A stretch of DNA of 64,000 nucleotides from Gemmobacter sp. 24YEA27 (GTDB taxonomy: Bacteria; Pseudomonadota; Alphaproteobacteria; Rhodobacterales; Rhodobacteraceae). The translations under genes were made by a program, and so were the position numbers. The notes under the pieces were generated by a model, which searched no databases, had not been told where the DNA came from, and saw nothing but the letters and a program-made list of their open reading frames with translations. Shown here piece after piece: positions 35,500 through 44,909 of this stretch; position 1 is the stretch's first letter; every line of letters starts with the position of its first letter. The DNA lies in assembly GCF_030052995.1 (NCBI RefSeq), contig NZ_JASJPW010000001.1, forward strand, positions 1,726,001-1,790,000, written 5' to 3'.

Positions 35500-35905
35500 T
35501 CAGTGGAACGTCTCGGCGTCATGGATGGCATCCATGACACTGCGCGACATCCCTGTGTTCAGAAGCCGGTCGCGGTTTCTGGTGAAGACGGCCAGTCCCA
35601 GACAGGGTGATCAGCCCCGAGGCCCAGGAAACGTCGAAACAGAGAAGTGCCGTGCATTTGCTCAAACAACTGCCGCCCGGATCCGATTGGGAACAGGGTC
35701 CGGAACAGGCAGGACGGGATCAGCCGCGCCTTCGCCATCGAAGGGCGGTGTAAGCGGCGTTGAAATCTTCATCAAGTCTGGTGAGAGCATCATTCGCCAC
35801 GGCAGCTATCTTGCGCAGCAGGTGACGCGCAGGGACCTGATCCTCAAAATCAGCATATCTGAGAAGCGGCCGCACGCCTCGTCCATACCCCGCCTCTTCC
35901 CCCAA
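35500..35905 (-). pseudogene. IS1182-like transposase remnant
   Basis: Two reading pieces on the minus strand: GEEAGYGRGVRPLLRYADFE with PARHLLRKIAAVANDAL (35720-35905), and further down VFTRNRDRLLNTGMSRSVMD (35500-35600). Both resemble the N-terminal domain of IS1182-group transposases, with frame changes between. The catalytic part is missing. Confidence 0.45.
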
Positions 35906-36070
35906 AAATCGACTTGCGAGGGTGAATCATGTTCCAGATGCTGCGGCGGGACCCGACTAAATCAGCACCCTGTCAGCGCGCGAAAGCCTGCTCAGGCCCG
36001 AAAGCGGATCGCCATGGAGGTGTCTTTTACGCCTGACGCCTGACGCCTGCCTCATGGTTCAGGGGGGCTC

Positions 36071-36100
36071 TCCTGATCTCCGCCTCGAAGGAGATCAGGA
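36071..36100. repeat. Inverted repeat downstream of the small secreted gene
   Basis: TCCTGATCTCC (36071-36081) and GGAGATCAGGA (36090-36100), a perfect 11-bp stem with an 8-nt loop. Position after the minus-strand gene at 36184 suggests a terminator, though a T-run is missing. Confidence 0.5.
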
Positions 36101-36183
36101 AACGCCGGCCCGTTGACCGGGGAAGCCCGCGTGCGGACCGGGCCCGGAGAGCGCATCCGTGCATGGGAGCAGGTAAACCCGCC

Positions 36184-36495
36184 TCAGCCGCCGCAATAGG
36201 ATTCGGCCATGGCGCCGAACTGCTTGTAGCGGTCCCAGAATGCATCATCGGCCGGTCTTTGCGAGATCCAGACGGTATGGGCCAGATCTGGATCGCGGAA
36301 GAACTTTGCCGCCCGGCGCTGATCGCCACCCTTCAGGGTCATATCCGCGACCTGCTGGATGCAGCCGCAAAGGGCGCGGCTTGCGGATTCGCGACCTGAA
36401 CGCATGCAGGCCGATTCAATCGGGCCAGCCAGCGTCATGGAGGCGGTGGAAAGAAGCACACCGGCGGCGAGCGCCAGGGAGATGATTGGTTTCAT
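36184..36495 (-). CDS. Small secreted protein, unknown
   Basis: 103 residues from the chosen ATG at 36495 (MKPIISLALAAGVLLSTASM), a clear signal peptide. The mature part has four cysteines (SACMRSG, ALCGCIQQV, ESYCGG) that may form disulfides in the periplasm. Similar short proteins with a CGCIQ motif are common in Rhodobacteraceae, where annotation is vague (general knowledge). Function unknown. Confidence 0.65.
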   Translation of the reverse strand: MKPIISLALAAGVLLSTASMTLAGPIESACMRSGRESASRALCGCIQQVADMTLKGGDQRRAAKFFRDPDLAHTVWISQRPADDAFWDRYKQFGAMAESYCGG

Positions 36496-36717
36496 GATGT
36501 TCTGCCTCAAGTGCCGCGAGCAGGGTTTCCCTCCGCCCATCGGTCATTTTTCTGCCAGCGATATTGCCAAAAATCGCCTCTTTTTTCAATCCTCGCAGGA
36601 GGCCAGGCAGGCTTTTGCCAGGAAAAAAGACGTGATCGCGGAAACTACAAGCGCCAGGGGGCAGGAGGCGGGTCTGCCGCAAGATCGGCTGCCCCAGGGG
36701 GGCGGATCGAGGCCGGA

Positions 36718-37923
36718 TCAGTCGGCGGGATCTTCGGACATGACACGCCAGCTTGAAATCGACCAGCTTGGCCTGGGCGAGACGGTGACGTCTGCAGCCT
36801 GGATGATTCGCGACTGATCGGCGATGCCGCAGCCAGGCAGACAGCTGGCATCCAGCCCCCAGATGTCAAAGGCGCGATGTACCGCATCGGTGAGGCGCAG
36901 CAGATCGGGCGAAGGCGCGAAGCTGGTGTCAATCCGGGCGGTGACCTCGTCAAGCCGCGCTTCAGGCAGTTCGATGGTGATCGCGCGGTCGCGCCAGCCG
37001 ATCCCGGGCAGGACGCGGTTTTTACCGGCATCGGTCAGATAGGTGCCGTCCTGCAGCACAAAAAATGGTATTGGCGCGGTGACCCGGACCGAGGTGACCG
37101 TGCCGGGACGGCCACCGAGCCAGGCCTTTGCCTGCTCTGTGAGGCGTGCGACCTCGTCTTCCGCAACAGCCTCGGTCCGGGCTTCTGGCGCCTTTTCGGG
37201 CGGCAGGCCGACAGGATCGCGCAGCGCCACCAGTTCTGACGGCAGGTCGATATGGATCCGGCGCAGCCCGGTATCGGGCGGCAGCACCTTCTCGGCGCCA
37301 GGTTCGGCGAACCAGCGGCCCGGATCACTGGCGATGGCATCATGATTGATCAGATAGGAGTCGTAATTCTCGAAATGGCTGGTGATCAGCTCTGCGGGGG
37401 CCGAATGCGGCACGGAGTCCCGCAGGGCGCCCATGCCCCAGTTTTCCGGGCTGTCCGCCCCGGCAGGCCAGGTCCGGCACTGGATCGTCGGGCAGGAGAA
37501 GGTCCCCACTGCCGCGCCATCTTTCAATAACGTGCCGATTTCCGTAAGCGGGGCGCGGGCTGTTTCGCCAGCGATATCCGCGCCGGTGATATCGCCCGTG
37601 ACATTGCCGCCGCCGGATGCGTCGAGATACCAGAGCGATGGCCGCAGCCCCGCAAGCGTTGCGCTGTCGGTGATCAGGCGCGGCCCGGCGCCGGTGACGA
37701 AATCCTCAAGGATGAGCGCGTATTGCCCGGAGGCGAGTTCGTCATCGCTGATCCCGCTCAGCAGCGCGACGGTCGCGGGCCCGGGCGCCATAGTCAGAAA
37801 CAGAACCGCAAACCCGGGAAAGGCGTCGCGAATCTTCCACCAGGCATAAAGCCCCGCCACTGTCAGTCCGATCCCGCCCGCCGCGAGGCCCCGGAGCAGC
37901 GCTTTCTTACCAGGTTTCCGCAT
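36718..37923 (-). CDS. Membrane-anchored hypothetical protein
   Basis: 401 residues. One membrane segment near the N-terminus ([19 protein letters not shown]) anchors a large periplasmic domain, which contains paired cysteines ([21 protein letters not shown]). No recognised family. It is divergent from lepA, 108 bp apart, so both may share a control region. Confidence 0.6.
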   Translation of the reverse strand: MRKPGKKALLRGLAAGGIGLTVAGLYAWWKIRDAFPGFAVLFLTMAPGPATVALLSGISDDELASGQYALILEDFVTGAGPRLITDSATLAGLRPSLWYLDASGGGNVTGDITGADIAGETARAPLTEIGTLLKDGAAVGTFSCPTIQCRTWPAGADSPENWGMGALRDSVPHSAPAELITSHFENYDSYLINHDAIASDPGRWFAEPGAEKVLPPDTGLRRIHIDLPSELVALRDPVGLPPEKAPEARTEAVAEDEVARLTEQAKAWLGGRPGTVTSVRVTAPIPFFVLQDGTYLTDAGKNRVLPGIGWRDRAITIELPEARLDEVTARIDTSFAPSPDLLRLTDAVHRAFDIWGLDASCLPGCGIADQSRIIQAADVTVSPRPSWSISSWRVMSEDPAD

Positions 37924-38031
37924 TCTGCCCGTCTTCTTACTTCACGGACGAAGGTAAACTATGAAAATCGCAGCTTCCAGTCTGCTTGCCCCTCTTCCCG
38001 GCTCTCACGGATCCCGCTATATCCCGCTGCC

Positions 38032-39831
38032 ATGACCCAACTTGATCACATCCGCAATTTCTCCATCGTCGCCCATATCGACCACGGGAAATCCACGCTC
38101 GCCGACCGGCTTATCCAGATGACCGGCACGGTGGCCGAGCGTGACATGAAGGCGCAGATCCTCGACTCGATGGATATCGAGCGCGAGCGCGGCATCACGA
38201 TCAAGGCGAACTCCGTCCGGATCGAATATCCGGCGAAGGATGGGAAAACCTATATCCTGAACCTGATCGACACCCCCGGCCATGTGGACTTCGCCTATGA
38301 GGTCTCGCGCTCGATGCGGGCGGTTGAGGGGTCGCTGCTGGTGGTGGACGCCTCGCAGGGCGTCGAAGCGCAGACGCTTGCGAATGTCTATCAGGCGCTG
38401 GATGCCGGGCATGAAATCGTGCCGGTCCTGAACAAGATCGACCTGCCCGCCGCCGACCCGGACCGGGTGAAGGCCAATATCGAAGACGTGATCGGGCTGG
38501 ATGCGTCAGACGCGATTCCGATTTCGGCGAAATCGGGCCTTGGTATCCCGGATGTTCTGGAAGCGATTGTTCAGCGCCTGCCGGCGCCGAAAGGTGACCG
38601 CGATGCGCCCCTGAAGGCGATGCTGGTTGACAGCTGGTATGACAGCTATCTCGGCGTTGTCGTGATGATCCGCGTGATGGATGGTGTGATCAAAAAGGGC
38701 GAACGCATCCGGATGATGCAGACCAATGCGGTTTATCCGATTGACCGCCTCGCCGTGCTGACGCCGAAGATGAAAGATATTGCCGAGCTCGGGCCAGGTG
38801 AGATCGGCGTTTTCACGGCCTCCATCAAACAGGTACGCGACACCCGTGTCGGCGACACCGTCACCCATGAGAGGAAGGGCTGCGAGACGCCGCTGCCGGG
38901 CTTCAAACCCGCACAGCCGGTGGTGTTCTGCGGCCTCTTCCCGGTCGATGCCGCCGATTTCGAGGCGCTGCGCGATGCAATTGAAAAACTCGCGCTGAAT
39001 GATGCGTCCTTCAGCTATGAGATGGAGACCTCGGCGGCCCTTGGCTTTGGCTTCCGCTGCGGCTTCCTTGGTCTTTTGCACCTTGAAGTGATCCGCGAGC
39101 GGCTGGAGCGTGAATTCGATCTCGATCTGATCACCACCGCGCCGAGCGTGGTGTTCAAGCTGCATATGAAAGACGGCGAGGTGCGCGATCTGCACAACCC
39201 CGCCGATATGCCCGACCTGACCTATATCGACCATATCGAAGAGCCGCGCATCAAGGCGACGATCATGGTGCCGGATGAATATCTCGGCGATATCCTTAAG
39301 CTTTGCCAGGACCGTCGCGGTATCCAGCTGAACCTGACCTATGCCGGGCCGCGCGCCATGGTCGAATATGACCTGCCGCTGGCAGAAGTGGTGTTCGACT
39401 TTTATGACCGGCTGAAATCGGTGACCAAGGGCTATGCCTCCTTTGACTATAGCCTGTCGGAATATCGCGAGGACAATCTCGTGAAAATGTCGATCATGGT
39501 GAATGAAGAACCGGTGGATGCGCTGGCGATGATGGTTCACCGTGACCGCGCCGAGGCGCGGGGCCGGGTGATGGTCGAAAAGCTGAAAGAGCTGATCCCG
39601 CGCCATATGTTCAAGATCCCGATCCAGGCGGCGATTGGCGCAAGGGTGATTGCGCGCGAAACCCTCTCGGCGATGCGCAAGGACGTGACCGCGAAATGCT
39701 ATGGCGGCGACGCGACGCGCAAACGCAAGCTTCTGGACAAGCAGAAGGAAGGCAAAAAGAAGATGCGGCAGTTCGGCAAGGTCGAGATTCCGCAGACCGC
39801 CTTCATCCAGGCGCTCAAGATGGACAATTGA
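38032..39831 (+). CDS. lepA: Elongation factor 4 (LepA), ribosome back-translocase
   Basis: 599 residues from the chosen ATG at 38032 ([20 protein letters not shown]). Upstream in-frame codons belong to the divergent region. G1 [14 protein letters not shown]3 DTPGHVDF and G4 NKIDLP mark the GTPase, and the C-terminal [19 protein letters not shown] is the unique LepA tail. It binds stalled ribosomes and aids translation under stress. A strong terminator follows. Confidence 0.97.
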   Translation: MTQLDHIRNFSIVAHIDHGKSTLADRLIQMTGTVAERDMKAQILDSMDIERERGITIKANSVRIEYPAKDGKTYILNLIDTPGHVDFAYEVSRSMRAVEGSLLVVDASQGVEAQTLANVYQALDAGHEIVPVLNKIDLPAADPDRVKANIEDVIGLDASDAIPISAKSGLGIPDVLEAIVQRLPAPKGDRDAPLKAMLVDSWYDSYLGVVVMIRVMDGVIKKGERIRMMQTNAVYPIDRLAVLTPKMKDIAELGPGEIGVFTASIKQVRDTRVGDTVTHERKGCETPLPGFKPAQPVVFCGLFPVDAADFEALRDAIEKLALNDASFSYEMETSAALGFGFRCGFLGLLHLEVIRERLEREFDLDLITTAPSVVFKLHMKDGEVRDLHNPADMPDLTYIDHIEEPRIKATIMVPDEYLGDILKLCQDRRGIQLNLTYAGPRAMVEYDLPLAEVVFDFYDRLKSVTKGYASFDYSLSEYREDNLVKMSIMVNEEPVDALAMMVHRDRAEARGRVMVEKLKELIPRHMFKIPIQAAIGARVIARETLSAMRKDVTAKCYGGDATRKRKLLDKQKEGKKKMRQFGKVEIPQTAFIQALKMDN

Positions 39832-39850
39832 CGGGCAGCTTGTCCGTTCA

Positions 39851-39890
39851 GAATCAAAAAGGCCGGCACTTGCGCCGGCCTTTTTGATTC
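39851..39890. terminator. Bidirectional terminator after lepA and the small-RNA array
   Basis: GAATCAAAAAGGCCGGC, a short loop, and GCCGGCCTTTTTGATTC form a long stem with A- and T-runs on both sides. It can end lepA transcripts on the plus strand and the small-RNA transcript on the minus strand. Confidence 0.85.
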
Positions 39891-40012
39891 TGGCCCGCCG
39901 AAACTGGCCAATGCTGCAACCGGTTTGTTCCGCTGCGCGCCAGTCCCTTGGCCCGGCCCTGAGCGCCTTGGCCCGGCCCTGGCATCTTTAACGGTGAAAA
40001 AGGGAGGGGAGG

Positions 40013-40085
40013 GCGGCGGTCCCGAGGGAGGAGGAGAGGGACCGCCGCAAGTTCCGGTGGCGCAAGGGAGGAGGAGAGCGCCGCC
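40013..40085 (-). ncRNA. CcsR-like small RNA unit 5 (hairpins H1, H2)
   Basis: H1: GCGGCGGTCCC (40013-40023) pairs perfectly with GGGACCGCCGC (40038-40048). H2: GGTGGCGC (40056-40063) pairs with GCGCCGCC (40078-40085) with one wobble or mismatch. Each loop carries GGGAGGAGGAG on the plus strand (40026-40036 and 40066-40076), that is CUCCUCCUCCC in the minus-strand RNA. Two hairpins with CCUCCUCCC loops define the 'cuckoo'/CcsR RNA type of Rhodobacter. Farthest unit from the DUF1127 gene. Confidence 0.75.
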
Positions 40086-40134
40086 GAACCGATCGGACAC
40101 CAGGCACAGGCCTGTGCCCTATTGGGAGGGCGCA

Positions 40135-40204
40135 GCGGCTCCGGGGAGGAGGAGAGGAGCCGCCGCGCTTTCCGGAGACCCCAGGGAGGAGGAGAGGGGC
40201 TCCG
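40135..40204 (-). ncRNA. CcsR-like small RNA unit 4 (hairpins H3, H4)
   Basis: H3: GCGGCTCC (40135-40142) with GGAGCCGC (40156-40163), perfect. H4: CGGAG-A-CCCC (40173-40182) with GGGGCTCCG (40196-40204). Loops have GGGAGGAGGAG at 40144-40154 and 40184-40194. Nearly a copy of unit 3, about 121 bp away. Confidence 0.75.
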
Positions 40205-40251
40205 AACTCGTCTGGCCCGGGCGTCACAAGGACGAGGGGCCACTATTTTGC

Positions 40252-40325
40252 GCAGCGGCTCCAGGGAGGAGGAGGGGAGCCGCTGCTGTTTCCGGAGGCC
40301 CCAAGGGAGGAGGAGAGGGGCTCCG
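40252..40325 (-). ncRNA. CcsR-like small RNA unit 3 (hairpins H5, H6)
   Basis: H5: GCAGCGGCTCC (40252-40262) with GGAGCCGCTGC (40276-40286), perfect 11 bp. H6: CGGAG-G-CCCC (40293-40302) with GGGGCTCCG (40317-40325). Loop motifs at 40264-40274 and 40305-40315. It shares the downstream AACTCGTCTGGCCCGG with unit 4, so the two arose by tandem duplication. Confidence 0.75.
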
Positions 40326-40372
40326 AACTCGTCTGGCCCGGCGCATAAGCGCGCTGCAGGCCGGTATCTGAT

Positions 40373-40443
40373 GCGGCGACCCCAGGGAGGAGGAGGGGGC
40401 CGCCGCTGGTTCGAAGGCCCGAGGGAGGAGGAGTGGGCCACCG
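40373..40443 (-). ncRNA. CcsR-like small RNA unit 2 (hairpins H7, H8)
   Basis: H7: GCGGCG-A-CCCC (40373-40383) with GGGG-C-CGCCGC (40396-40406), one mismatch. H8: GGCCC (40416-40420) with GGGCC (40435-40439), plus weak outer pairs. Loop motifs at 40385-40395 and 40423-40433, both complete. Confidence 0.7.
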
Positions 40444-40474
40444 AATGGAGCGGGCATTGCTGCCCTTTAAAAGC

Positions 40475-40543
40475 TGGCGCCACCTGGGAGGAGGGCGGCG
40501 GCGCCATTTTCACGCCGGATCAAGGGAGGAGGAGGGGATCCGG
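40475..40543 (-). ncRNA. CcsR-like small RNA unit 1 (hairpins H9, H10)
   Basis: Nearest to the DUF1127 gene. H10: CCGGATC (40515-40521) with GATCCGG (40537-40543), loop motif complete at 40524-40534. H9: TGGCGCC (40475-40481) with GGCGCCA (40500-40506), but its loop has only GGGAGGAGGG (40486-40495), so it is the one degenerate copy. Ends 11 bp from the DUF1127 stop codon. Confidence 0.7.
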
Positions 40544-40553
40544 AGCGGGAAAC

Positions 40554-40766
40554 TTATTTGCCGTAAGCGGCTTCGCGGGCAACTTCGGTGATCATGGCGC
40601 GGGACAGGCCCAGATCCGACAGATCACGATCCGAGAGCGAACGAAGCTCTTCAAGGGTCCGCGAGTAGAGTTTACGACGTGCGATTGCGTTGCGCAGGGC
40701 CTCGACAACATCGCCGAAGAGAGAGGGCCGGGCCAAAGCGGCGCGGGAGGTGTTCACATATGCCAT
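40554..40766 (-). CDS. DUF1127 small protein, CcaF1-like
   Basis: 70 residues. The C-terminal half KLYSRTLEELRSLSDRDLSD with LGLSRAMITEVAREA is the DUF1127 signature: a basic N-terminal helix, then a helix-turn-helix-like pair. In Rhodobacter sphaeroides the matching protein (CcaF1) is encoded just upstream of the CcsR small RNAs, binds RNA and assists their maturation (published knowledge). Here it also leads a hairpin array on the same strand, with 11 bp between, so co-transcription and RNA-processing coupling are likely. A palindrome lies about 130 bp upstream. Confidence 0.85.
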   Translation of the reverse strand: MAYVNTSRAALARPSLFGDVVEALRNAIARRKLYSRTLEELRSLSDRDLSDLGLSRAMITEVAREAAYGK

Positions 40767-40896
40767 TTCATCAAGCCTTTGCGTCAGGATCGGCGGTGGT
40801 CTTGCCAGGTTTGGCGGATCTTCGTGCCGGTCTGTTGCTTTCCGTTGTCGCTAACATGCGGGTTTTTCTGCGTTTGCACAATAGACGGCCCGGCAA

Positions 40897-40911
40897 TGCT
40901 GCCATGCAGCA
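40897..40911. promoter_or_regulatory. Palindrome upstream of the DUF1127 gene
   Basis: TGCTGC-CAT-GCAGCA, a perfect 6-bp inverted repeat with a 3-bp centre, in the divergent gap between the DUF1127 gene and mrp. A possible operator for stress-dependent control. The binding protein is unknown. Confidence 0.35.
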
Positions 40912-41056
40912 ATCGCATGGCTGTTTTCGGGGCTATGTCATTGATATGAACAGATATGGTTAAAGATCAGGCAGTCTGCGAACAGATATTTCTCCGCCCC
41001 TTGCCCTTTTCGCAAAAACTGCCGAGTCTCAGCCAGCGATTTGTCCGGAGAGAGCG

Positions 41057-42178
41057 ATGACAGCCACGCGTGAAGCGGTAACGGAGATTCTGGCGGGGAT
41101 TGCCCTGCCAGGGGGCGGCACCCTGGTGTCGCGCGATTTGATTCGCGCGCTCTCGGTAGATGGTGGCGTGGTGCGCTTCGTCATCGAGGCGGAAAGCGCA
41201 GACCAGGCGCGGGCGCTCGCGCCGGTCCAGGCGGCGGCTGAGGCGGCGCTGAAGGCGCTGCCGGGGATCACCTCGGTCCAGGTGGTGATGACGGCGCATG
41301 GCCCGGCGGCGAAAGCGGCCCCGAAACCTGCGGGGCCGGTGGTGCGCAGCTCGGGCGCGGCGGGCGAGCCGCCCAGTCTGAAGATCGGCGGTCATCCGAC
41401 GCCGCAGCAGGGCGGGCCGCAAAAGCTCTCGGGGATCGACCGTATTATCGCGATCGGCTCGGGCAAGGGCGGCGTCGGCAAGTCGACGGTCAGCTCGAAC
41501 CTTGCGGTGGCACTGGCGAAACAGGGGCGGCGCGTGGGCCTGCTGGACGCAGATATATACGGGCCGAGCCAGGCGCGGATGATGGGGGTCTCGAAACGCC
41601 CGTCTTCCGTCGATGGCAAGATCATCGAGCCGGTGGTCGCGCATGGCGTGACCATGATGTCGATGGGGCTTTTGCTGAAAGAGGGCGAGGCGGTGGTCTG
41701 GCGCGGCCCGATGCTGATGGGGGCGATCCAGCAGCTTTTGTCCCAGGTGGCCTGGGGCGAGCTGGATATCCTTCTGATCGACCTGCCGCCCGGCACGGGT
41801 GACGTGCAGCTGTCGTTGTCGCAGCGCGTGCAGCTGACCGGCGCGCTGGTGGTCTCGACGCCGCAGGATGTGGCGCTGATCGACGCTCTGAAGGCCATCG
41901 ATATGTTCAACAAGCTGAAAACGCCGATCCTTGGCCTGATCGAGAACATGTCCTCTTATATCTGCCCCAATTGCGGCCATGAGGCGCATATCTTTGGCCA
42001 TGGCGGCGTCCCTGCCGAAGCGCAGCGCCTGAACATCCCCTTCCTCGGCGAGCTGCCACTGGCGCTGGATGTGCGGGTGGCGGGCGATGCCGGCGCGCCG
42101 ATTGCCACCGGCGATGGTCCGCTGGCCGAGGCCTATGACCGTCTCGCGCGGCGCCTGATCGACGGCAATATGGCCTGA
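41057..42178 (+). CDS. mrp: Mrp/ApbC-type iron-sulfur cluster carrier ATPase
   Basis: 373 residues. The N-terminal domain (about 1-85) is MIP18-like ([21 protein letters not shown]), and the C-terminal part is a P-loop NTPase with the deviant Walker [15 protein letters not shown] and [10 protein letters not shown]. The conserved CPNCGHEAH pair binds a bridging Fe-S cluster in the dimer. It carries Fe-S clusters to target enzymes in the cytoplasm. A strong terminator follows. Confidence 0.93.
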   Translation: MTATREAVTEILAGIALPGGGTLVSRDLIRALSVDGGVVRFVIEAESADQARALAPVQAAAEAALKALPGITSVQVVMTAHGPAAKAAPKPAGPVVRSSGAAGEPPSLKIGGHPTPQQGGPQKLSGIDRIIAIGSGKGGVGKSTVSSNLAVALAKQGRRVGLLDADIYGPSQARMMGVSKRPSSVDGKIIEPVVAHGVTMMSMGLLLKEGEAVVWRGPMLMGAIQQLLSQVAWGELDILLIDLPPGTGDVQLSLSQRVQLTGALVVSTPQDVALIDALKAIDMFNKLKTPILGLIENMSSYICPNCGHEAHIFGHGGVPAEAQRLNIPFLGELPLALDVRVAGDAGAPIATGDGPLAEAYDRLARRLIDGNMA

Positions 42179-42231
42179 CGGCCCCTGTCACCGGCAGGCG
42201 CCCCCTGCGCCGCGCCGATCCCTGAGCCCTG

Positions 42232-42266
42232 AAAACCCCGCCACCCATCCCCGGTGGCGGGGTTTT
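42232..42266. terminator. Terminator after mrp
   Basis: AAAACCCCGCCACC (42232-42245), a CATCCCC loop, and GGTGGCGGGGTTTT (42253-42266) form a 14-bp perfect stem ending in T's. It acts for mrp on the plus strand and could act in both directions. Confidence 0.85.
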
Positions 42267-43034
42267 GCTTCACTGGCCCCCTCTGATCGCCGCCGGGGCG
42301 CGCAGGCGGCTCAGGGATGGGATGGGATGGAACTGCGGGTCTCCGAATCAATCGACATGGAATTTCATGGAACTGAAGAGATGATTTCACCTCAGACGGG
42401 TGAATCTCCGGGATTGAGAGGGGTGCTGCGTGTATGTGATCGGCAATGATGCGCTGCCTTTTGCGGAGGTTGCGCCCTGATCCTGAAAAAACTTCGACCC
42501 TCCGGGATTACATGGGTTTGGCTGGTTTCTCCAATATATCGACAGTAACGCAAACGAGAGCCATAGATATAGTGTCGTGATGAGGCGTGAGGGCCACAAT
42601 ATCCTGTTTTCCCATCCCATCCCGGACAAGATATTGCCATCATGGTCCAACATTTCCCTTGTCAGACCATGAAATCCCAGGCATGTTGAGGGCACGGAAG
42701 ATGAGACGGGCAAACAAAGACGTCAGGGGCGGACGAAGACCCCGAACAAAGGCGAAAAAAGGCAGCTCATACAGGCAAACCCTTTCATCGGACGACAGAG
42801 ATCCGGCGCGCGAGCGAGCAGACATCTCCCCCAGGTGGCGCGCGTAGCTGGACGCCCAGCGATGGGACAGAGGCGGATCGGACAGTGGCAGCAGTCCGAT
42901 CCGCCCATTTCATTTCTGGACCATGAGATTTCGGCCGACGGGCCAGAAGACCACCGCCGCAAGGCGCATTTCATCGGGCCGCAAGGCTCAGGGACAAACG
43001 CGAAAACTGACGCAACAAGGGCCGGCACAAAGCA
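42267..43034. other. Long intergenic region upstream of mraZ
   Basis: 768 bp without a gene I can support. Around 42313-42329 stands GGGATGGGATGGGATGG and at 42610-42622 its inverted partner CCCATCCCATCCC. A relatively AT-rich stretch lies between 42480 and 42600 (aatatatcg, atagatatag). A strong hairpin is at 42872-42905. RNase P RNA was looked for, because it is found near mraZ in some relatives, and its conserved bases are not seen. Confidence 0.45.
42872..42905. terminator. Hairpin upstream of mraZ
   Basis: GGCGGATCGGAC (42872-42883) and GTCCGATCCGCC (42894-42905) form a 12-bp perfect stem, followed by CATTTCATTT. It may end an incoming transcript or act as an attenuator of the division cluster. 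Confidence 0.6.
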
Positions 43035-43538
43035 ATGGCTGAGGCATTCAGAGGCGAGTTCTACCAGAAGGTAGATGCAAAGGCGCGGGTTTCGATCCCG
43101 GCGCCTTTTCGCCGTATTCTGGAAGCCGGCGATGCCGGGGCAGGGACCTCGCGCCCGCGTGTTGTGATGGTCTATGGTGGCCGCGCCGGCCAGGCCTATG
43201 TCGAATGCTATTCCGTCGGGCAGATGGCCGTGATGGAAGACAAGATCCGCAGGCTCGCCCCCGGTACGCCGCAGCGCAAGGCGCTTGAGCGCAACTACAT
43301 CACCCTCTCGCAGACCGTTGAAATCGATGATGATGGCCGTCTCGTGCTGCCGCAGAAGGTGCGCGAGCGGATCGGCCTGACCGATGCCGGCGAGGCCTGT
43401 TTTGCGGGCGCGCTGGACACGTTCCAGATCTGGCTGCGCGATACCTATGATACGGAAATGGCGGCACAGGAAGAGATCGATCTCGACCTGCCCGATGGCG
43501 CGGATCTCCTCTCGCTCCTGCCGCATGACGGAGTGTAA
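43035..43538 (+). CDS. mraZ: MraZ, transcriptional regulator of the division cluster
   Basis: 167 residues with two SpoVT/AbrB-like halves (FRGEFYQKVDAKARVSIPAPF and QTVEIDDDGRLVLPQKVRERIGL), typical of MraZ rings. It binds repeats ahead of the dcw cluster and represses it in other bacteria. The stop is 3 bp before rsmH, and the gene starts the cluster as usual. Confidence 0.93.
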   Translation: MAEAFRGEFYQKVDAKARVSIPAPFRRILEAGDAGAGTSRPRVVMVYGGRAGQAYVECYSVGQMAVMEDKIRRLAPGTPQRKALERNYITLSQTVEIDDDGRLVLPQKVRERIGLTDAGEACFAGALDTFQIWLRDTYDTEMAAQEEIDLDLPDGADLLSLLPHDGV

Positions 43539-43541
43539 GCG

Positions 43542-44539
43542 ATGGCAGGAAGCGCACCGCATATCCCGGTGCTCCTCAGGCCCTTGCTTGCGGCGTCAGC
43601 CCCGGTCGAAGGCTTCTGGATTGATGGCACGTTCGGGCAGGGGGCTATGCAAAGGGCCTGATCGGCGCGGGAGCGTCGCGGGTGCTGGGCATCGACCGCG
43701 ATCCGCTGGCGCATCAGATGGCGGCGTCCTGGCTGCCGGAGTTCGGCGGGCGCATCGCGCTGGCGCAGGGCACGTTTTCAGATCTGGATACTCTGGCCGG
43801 TGAGGCGGCGGATGGGGTCGTCCTTGATATCGGCGTGTCGTCGATGCAGATTGACGAGGCAGAGCGCGGGTTTTCCTTTCAGAAAGACGGCCCGCTTGAC
43901 ATGCGGATGAGCCAGGACGGGCCATCGGCTGCCGATCTGGTGAATACCGCAGGCGAGGAATATCTCGCGGATATTCTTTATAATTACGGTGAAGAACGTG
44001 CCTCGCGCCGCATCGCGCGCGCGATTGTGGCCGCGCGTGAGACCAGCCCTTTCACCACCACATTGCAATTGGCCGAGGTGGTGGCGAAACAGTTGCCGCG
44101 CCCCAAATTCGGCGAAAGCCATCCGGCGACCCGCAGTTTCCAGGCGATCCGCATCGCGGTGAATGCCGAATTCGACCAGCTGGCCGAAGGCCTGGCGGCG
44201 GCAGAGCGCATCCTGAAACCCGGCGGGCGGCTGGCGGTGGTGACCTTCCACAGCCTCGAAGACCGCATCGTCAAGCGGTTCTTCCAGCAGGCCTCCGGCG
44301 CCGAACCCGCTGCCAACCGCTATGCGCCGGCGCGGGATGCTGTCACCCCGCGCTTTCGGCTTGCGTCGAAGAAGGCCATCGGCCCCGATGACGAAGAACT
44401 TGCCGCCAATCCGCGCGCGCGGTCTGCGAAGCTTCGCATCGGCATTCGCACGGATGCGCCGGCCCTGGCCGCCGATCCGGCGGCGCTCGGGCTTCCCCGG
44501 TTTCATGTGACCCGTAACTCGCAAAAAGGACGGTCCTGA
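43542..44539 (+). pseudogene. rsmH: 16S rRNA m4C1402 methyltransferase RsmH, frame broken by one missing base
   Basis: From ATG at 43542 the frame reads [27 protein letters not shown], then leaves frame at GGG (43635-43637). Adding one G gives [20 protein letters not shown], the exact SAM-binding motif, and the frame stays open to 44539 ([36 protein letters not shown]). All RsmH features are therefore present. A true break in the methyltransferase would be harmful, and the same kind of defect appears in five other genes, so a sequencing error is the likely cause. It methylates N4 of C1402 in 16S rRNA. Confidence 0.85.
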
Positions 44540-44540
44540 C

Positions 44541-44906
44541 ATGCGCCCCGTGCTTTACGTTTTTACCTTCCTGTCTGTGATCGCCCTTGGCTTCTGGGCG
44601 TATCGCGAAAACTACGCCACCCAGGAAGTGCTGCGTGAGGTCCGGGGGCTGCAGCGCCAGATTGCCAGCCTGCGCGAGGGTCTGTCGGTGCAAAAGGCGG
44701 AATGGGCCTGGCTGAACCGGCCCGACCGGTTGCGGGATCTGGTTTCGCTGAATTTCGAACGCGTGCCGCTGATGCCGATGGAACCGGGTCAGTTCGGCTC
44801 CACGGCAAGCGTCGCCTATCCGGTGCCCGAGATCCCCGCGATCGAACTGCCCGACGGCGTCGGCGCGATCCGGATCACCTCGGCCACAGCAGAAGAGGGG
44901 CTCTGA
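44541..44906 (+). CDS. ftsL: Cell division protein FtsL
   Basis: 121 residues: a short cytoplasmic start, one membrane segment (VLYVFTFLSVIALGFWAY) and a periplasmic coiled coil with heptads (EVLREVRGLQRQIASLREGL), then NRPDRLRDLVSLNFE. FtsL joins FtsB and FtsQ at the septum and activates FtsWI. It lies one base after rsmH and three before ftsI. Confidence 0.85.
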   Translation: MRPVLYVFTFLSVIALGFWAYRENYATQEVLREVRGLQRQIASLREGLSVQKAEWAWLNRPDRLRDLVSLNFERVPLMPMEPGQFGSTASVAYPVPEIPAIELPDGVGAIRITSATAEEGL

Positions 44907-44909
44907 TCC

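Noticed and set aside
40013..40543. CRISPR array
   Set aside because: The repeated unit is an 11-base loop inside hairpins with different stems and spacing, not constant 28-37-bp repeats with unique spacers, and no cas gene is near.
42267..43034. RNase P RNA or another known RNA upstream of mraZ
   Set aside because: The conserved core bases of RNase P RNA could not be found, and no other RNA family pattern was seen.
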